NCBI GenBank assembly: GCA_025356715.1
Contig: JANXRU010000386.1
Coordinates: 1-9,750, forward strand
From: Bacteroidota bacterium
Lineage (GTDB): Bacteria > Bacteroidota > Bacteroidia > B-17B0 > B-17BO
Reading direction: 5' to 3'
Length of the DNA: 9,750 nucleotides
In this document: in pieces, positions 6,999 through 9,750 of the stretch
How positions within the stretch are numbered: position 1 is the stretch's first letter
Layout of the letters: every line of letters begins with the position of its first letter
Notes under the pieces: model-generated
What the model saw: the letters and a program-made list of their open reading frames with translations, nothing else
What the model was told of the DNA's origin: nothing
The model's database searches: none
Made by a program: the position numbers and the translations under genes

Positions 6999-8069
6999 TT
7001 ATTTCAAAAACTGAAAGGCAATAGATTTAACGGTTGTTACGTTTACATGAGTGTCTTTAAAATGTTGCAACATGTGTTGCGCTTCCGGTAATTCAAATAC
7101 TTCTTTAAGGTTTCTTATTTTGCCAATAGGGACATCGTTTTGCAAGCAGAGCTTAAATATATCATCAAAGGTAATTTGGTTTATTTTTTCTTTTAATATA
7201 TCAAATAACCCATCACGATTTGCCACACGTTGTTGGTTGGTATGATATGCTGCATGTTCAAATAAGTTCAATTTTAAAATTAAACAGAGTTGTTTAAACT
7301 GCGCATTACTTCCAATAGCAAAGGTAATTTGATGGTTGTCTTGCGTTAAAAATAATTCGCCATAAGGTGCAATGTTAGGATGCAAGGATCCTTGAGCAGT
7401 TGGCAAGTGATGCACTATGAGCCAATTAGTTGCCTGATTAGCGAGCGAAGCCAAGGCACTATCAAATAACGATACCGTAAGATGAGAGCCAGTTTGTGTT
7501 TTATATTTTTTTAGTAACGCTATTAAAATAGCTTCTTTCAATTGATGACCTGCTAATAAATCAATTAAGGCGACTGGCATTTTTAATGGTTGCGAATTTT
7601 TTTCACCATTCATAAACATAAAACCGCTTTCGGCCTGAAGTATTAAATCGTAAGCTGTACGAGGGTTTTCGGAGCCAAAGCCATTGATACTGGCATAAAT
7701 TAATTGTGGATTAATAGCTTGTAATGATTCGTAGTCTACTTTTAATTTCACATCATCACCTAATTTATAATTAGAAATTAAAACGTCGGCTGTTTGAATG
7801 AGCTTGTAAACTATTTCTAAATCAGCTGTTGAGGTTAAGTCTAAAAACAAAATTTCTTTCCCTGCGTTTACACTCCAGTAATAGGCACTAGTAGCACTTT
7901 CCTTACATTCTGTAGGCGATTTCCAAGTACGAGTTACATCGCCAGCGGTTTTCGGATTTTCAATTTTAATAACCTTTGCACCTAGTTCAGCAAAAAATAA
8001 ACCAACTGAGGGGCCGGCTAAAACGCCCGCCAATTCTACAATCACTAAGTCTTTAAAAGGTTTATTCAT
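6999..8069 (-). CDS. CaiB/BaiF family (family III) CoA-transferase
   Basis: The 356-residue product matches class III CoA-transferases, which move CoA between carboxylic acids through an aspartyl-CoA adduct. Visible features are the N-terminal VELAGVLAGPSVGLFFAELGA segment (about 11-31) and K-V-I-K-I-E-N at 32-38. Further along are Y125-A-S-I-N-G-F-G and Y140-D-L-I-L-Q-A-E-S-G, followed by Asp170 in the V-A-L-I-D-L-L-A-G context, corresponding to the catalytic Asp169 of formyl-CoA transferase. It is somewhat shorter than the usual 380-420 residues, mainly at the C-terminal end. The substrate cannot be told, since no acyl-CoA ligase, dehydrogenase or hydratase gene is adjacent. The ATG at 8069 follows an A/T-rich leader. 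It is separated from the upstream reductase gene by a 135-bp palindromic spacer and is probably transcribed alone. Confidence 0.88.
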   Translation of the reverse strand: MNKPFKDLVIVELAGVLAGPSVGLFFAELGAKVIKIENPKTAGDVTRTWKSPTECKESATSAYYWSVNAGKEILFLDLTSTADLEIVYKLIQTADVLISNYKLGDDVKLKVDYESLQAINPQLIYASINGFGSENPRTAYDLILQAESGFMFMNGEKNSQPLKMPVALIDLLAGHQLKEAILIALLKKYKTQTGSHLTVSLFDSALASLANQATNWLIVHHLPTAQGSLHPNIAPYGELFLTQDNHQITFAIGSNAQFKQLCLILKLNLFEHAAYHTNQQRVANRDGLFDILKEKINQITFDDIFKLCLQNDVPIGKIRNLKEVFELPEAQHMLQHFKDTHVNVTTVKSIAFQFLK

Positions 8070-8097
8070 TTTATATTTATTTTAGTCTAACCACAAA

Positions 8098-8188
8098 GAC
8101 GCAGAGTTGTTATAGTTCGGAGAGTTTAAAATATAGCACTTCATTTAAATAATCTCTGTAAACTCCTAATTTTCGATAACTCTGTGTT
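8098..8188. repeat. Imperfect palindrome, likely dispersed intergenic repeat
   Basis: The arms 8098-8128 and 8159-8188 pair with an outer stem of 11 pairs (GACGCAGAGTT against AACTCTGTGTT, two of them G-T) and an inner stem of 7 pairs (GAGTTTA against TAAACTC). Between these lie partly mismatched bases, and a 30-base A/T-rich loop closes the structure. The flanks read CCACAAAGACGCAGAG on one side and CTCTGTGTTAAA on the other, which resembles the CACAGAGACACAGAG-type motif I recall as a frequent interspersed intergenic element in many bacteria. It fills most of the spacer between the CoA-transferase and aldo/keto reductase genes. It has no U-tract, so it is not a standard terminator. Its copy number is unknown from this window. 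Confidence 0.5.
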
Positions 8189-8204
8189 AAAAATACATAT
8201 CAAT

Positions 8205-9191
8205 CTAAAAAGCTGCTTGAACTGGTTTATTATCTACAATCATCTCTATTTTTTCAATCACGTCATTTGTTAGTAATGGTAGCACTTCCAGAGCTTGTAA
8301 GTTTTCTATCAGTTGTTCTTTTTTAGAGGCACCTAAAATAGCAGTGCTTACATTTGGATTTTTAATTGTCCAGGCAATGGAAAGTTTTGCAACAGAGGTT
8401 CCTAATTCAGTTGCTAAGAGTGTTAATTTTTTTGTTTTTTCAATTCGTGAATTTTCCCCAAGCGTTTTTTCTTTTAGCCAGTCCATACCTTCAATATGTA
8501 AACGGTTATCTTCTGGCATTGCATTATTGTACTTGCCTGTTAAAAGTCCTGATGCAAGAGGGCTCCAGATGGTTGTTCCTAAGCCAAAATCTCTAAATAG
8601 TAATAAATAATCTTTTTCAATTTTAGTGCGTTCAAATAAATTGTATTGTGGTTGTTCCATAGTTGGCCCAATTAAATGGTGTCTTTCAGCAAAAATAAAA
8701 GCCGCCATAATCTCATCATTTGCCCATTCGCTGGTTCCCCAATATAATATTTTACCTTGTTGTATAAGTATGTTCATAGCCCAAACCGTTTCTTCAATGG
8801 GCGTGCTTTTATCAGGACGGTGACAATAAAATAAATCAATGTAATCAACTTGCAAACGTTTTAATGCAGCGTGACATCCTTCGATAATGTGTTTGCGAGA
8901 TAATCCAGTTTGATTTGGTTTCCCTTGTTCGTAGCCAAAATATACTTTACTAGAAACTAAATAAGAACTTCGCTCCCAGTTTTTTTTCTTTAATATGGCA
9001 CCCATTACCTCTTCTGATTTACCTCGTGCATATATCTCTGCATTATCAAAAAAATTAATACCGTTATCATAAGCTGTTGTTAGTAAATCATCAGCCGTAT
9101 TGTTTTCTATTTGTTTTCCAAAGGTTATCCAAGAACCAAAGGAAAGTGTACTTACTTGTAATCCTGATTTTCCGAGTCTTCTATATTCCAT
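8205..9191 (-). CDS. Aldo/keto reductase, Kv-beta-like
   Basis: A 328-residue NADPH-dependent (beta/alpha)8-barrel oxidoreductase, normal in length for this group. The catalytic tetrad is complete: Asp49 and Tyr54 (FFDNAEIY), Lys82 (VSSKVY) and His124 (FYCHRPD). The segment I-L-Y-W-G-T-S-E-W near 150, then EQPQYN, W-S-P-L-A-S-G-L-L-T-G-K-Y, and the C-terminal L-G-A-S-K-x-x-Q-L-x-E-N-L cofactor-clamp motif match the potassium-channel beta-subunit branch (AKR6-like), whose bacterial members reduce aldehydes or ketones. Eukaryotic Kv-beta carries Asn at the His124 position. There is no signal peptide, so it is cytoplasmic. The ATG at 9191 is followed directly by the typical MEYRRLGKSGLQVS beginning. 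A weak -7-like TAAATTTA lies at 9223-9230 on the same strand. The substrate is unknown. Confidence 0.92.
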   Translation of the reverse strand: MEYRRLGKSGLQVSTLSFGSWITFGKQIENNTADDLLTTAYDNGINFFDNAEIYARGKSEEVMGAILKKKNWERSSYLVSSKVYFGYEQGKPNQTGLSRKHIIEGCHAALKRLQVDYIDLFYCHRPDKSTPIEETVWAMNILIQQGKILYWGTSEWANDEIMAAFIFAERHHLIGPTMEQPQYNLFERTKIEKDYLLLFRDFGLGTTIWSPLASGLLTGKYNNAMPEDNRLHIEGMDWLKEKTLGENSRIEKTKKLTLLATELGTSVAKLSIAWTIKNPNVSTAILGASKKEQLIENLQALEVLPLLTNDVIEKIEMIVDNKPVQAAF

Positions 9192-9281
9192 GGTATCTTG
9201 TTTTTTTAATAATTAGTGATGATAAATTTAAGAAATTGTTTCTAGTAATATAACTAACCGTTCTTTTTGTTTATTGCATAA

Positions 9282-9315
9282 AAAAGCCCTCGTTGTTATT
9301 ACAACGAGGGCTTTT
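9282..9315 (-). terminator. Rho-independent terminator of rplI
   Basis: A perfect 15-bp stem (9282-9296 and 9301-9315, core GCCCTCGTTGT/ACAACGAGGGC) closes a 4-base loop. On the minus strand the arm runs into six T residues, an efficient U-tract, placing it 15 bp after the rplI stop. On the plus strand the tail is only TTTT then A-rich, so it acts mainly on rplI transcripts and insulates the reductase gene downstream. Confidence 0.92.
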
Positions 9316-9329
9316 AAAATAAATTAAAA

Positions 9330-9750
9330 TTATTCAGCAATTACTTCAAAATTGATAGTTGCTGTAATTTCTTTGAATAAACGAACTTTAGCAGAATAAG
9401 TACCTAAAGTTTTGATTGCATCTTCGTTCATTTCAATATTTTTACGTTCTACATCAATACCAGCTTTTTTCAGAGCTTCAGCTAATTGGATGTTTGTTAC
9501 CGAACCAAAAATCTTTCCAGATTCTCCAGCTTTAGCACCAACTTTCACCATTACATCAGCAAATTTAGCTGCAGTAGCAGTAGCTTCATTACGTAATTTT
9601 TGTTCTTTAAATGAGCTTTGTTTAATTTCTTCGGCTTGCATTTTTTTGTTACTATCAGTAGCTAAAACTGCAACTCCTTGAGGAATTAAAAAGTTACGAC
9701 CGTAACCGTTTTTTACTTTAACGATGTCGTTTTTATATCCTAACCCTTTA
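9330..9750 (-). CDS. rplI: Ribosomal protein L9, N-terminus beyond window edge
   Basis: L9 binds 23S rRNA in the large subunit and limits mRNA slippage. The reading frame is open from the window edge to the stop at 9330, giving 139 of the usual 147-150 residues. The visible part begins KGLGYKNDIVKVKNGYGRNFLIPQG, the conserved N-terminal rRNA-binding domain, then A-V-L-A-T. A long charged linker helix around KKMQAEEIKQ and the C-terminal domain with ESGKIFGSVTNIQLAEAL and an ending I-N-F-E-V-I-A-E follow. The ATG at 9641 is an internal methionine of the linker, not the start. About 8-10 N-terminal residues lie off the right edge. In Bacteroidota rplI normally follows rpsF and rpsR, which would lie just outside. 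It ends in a strong terminator at 9282-9315. Confidence 0.97.
   Translation of the reverse strand, partial: KGLGYKNDIVKVKNGYGRNFLIPQGVAVLATDSNKKMQAEEIKQSSFKEQKLRNEATATAAKFADVMVKVGAKAGESGKIFGSVTNIQLAEALKKAGIDVERKNIEMNEDAIKTLGTYSAKVRLFKEITATINFEVIAE

Noticed and set aside
8344..8610. Overlapping plus-strand open frames within the aldo/keto reductase gene
   Set aside because: They are antisense to a complete, motif-rich gene and resemble no family.
9330..9641. L9 starting at the ATG at 9641 (103 residues)
   Set aside because: The frame continues without a stop to the window edge and encodes the conserved L9 N-terminal domain, so this ATG is internal.
9412..9681. An 89-codon plus-strand frame over rplI
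   Set aside because: It is the antisense shadow of the ribosomal protein gene.
1..9750. Phage, transposon, CRISPR, toxin-antitoxin or defence system
   Set aside because: No transposase, integrase, Cas, toxin or restriction motif, and no regularly spaced direct repeats were found; all sizeable genes have housekeeping or common metabolic family assignments.

Overview
The window comes from a low-GC member of the Bacteroidota. Three things support this: two clear matches to the Bacteroidota -7 promoter element TAnnTTTG (upstream of the tRNA and of the peptidylprolyl isomerase gene), A/T-rich translation start regions without Shine-Dalgarno sequences, and an envelope gene order (coaX, outer membrane protein, lptC, small membrane protein, large PpiD/SurA-type isomerase) that I recall as typical of this phylum. 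The genus cannot be fixed from this sequence.

Left edge: a tRNA-Phe(GAA) gene on the minus strand is cut by the window border, with a well-formed promoter behind it. A divergent 108-bp spacer separates it from a plus-strand gene train at 178-6929. This train holds coaX (type III pantothenate kinase, TTG start), an outer membrane beta-barrel-type protein that overlaps coaX by 14 bp and also starts at TTG, an LptC-like lipoprotein 9 bp further on, a 142-bp spacer, a 73-residue two-helix membrane protein joined by an ATGA overlap to a YdhS-like FAD/NAD(P)-binding protein, and a membrane-anchored PpiD-like isomerase with its own promoter. Most of these products concern the cell envelope: lipopolysaccharide transport (LptC), an outer membrane protein, and a periplasmic chaperone/isomerase that helps fold such proteins. 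CoaX supplies coenzyme A. The FAD protein has no clear role.

Right half: a perfect 16-bp hairpin terminator sits between the isomerase gene and the convergent minus-strand gene for a CaiB/BaiF family CoA-transferase. Next come a 135-bp spacer dominated by an imperfect palindrome that looks like a dispersed repeat, a Kv-beta-like aldo/keto reductase (minus), a strong 15-bp stem terminator, and the C-terminal 139 codons of rplI (ribosomal protein L9, minus), whose N-terminus lies beyond the right edge.

No mobile element, CRISPR array, defence island or phage gene is visible. This is mainly conserved chromosomal housekeeping DNA. The points worth a second look are the small membrane protein/FAD protein pair, the palindromic spacer, and the TTG-started overlapping gene pair. 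No gene-free stretch exceeds 142 bp.
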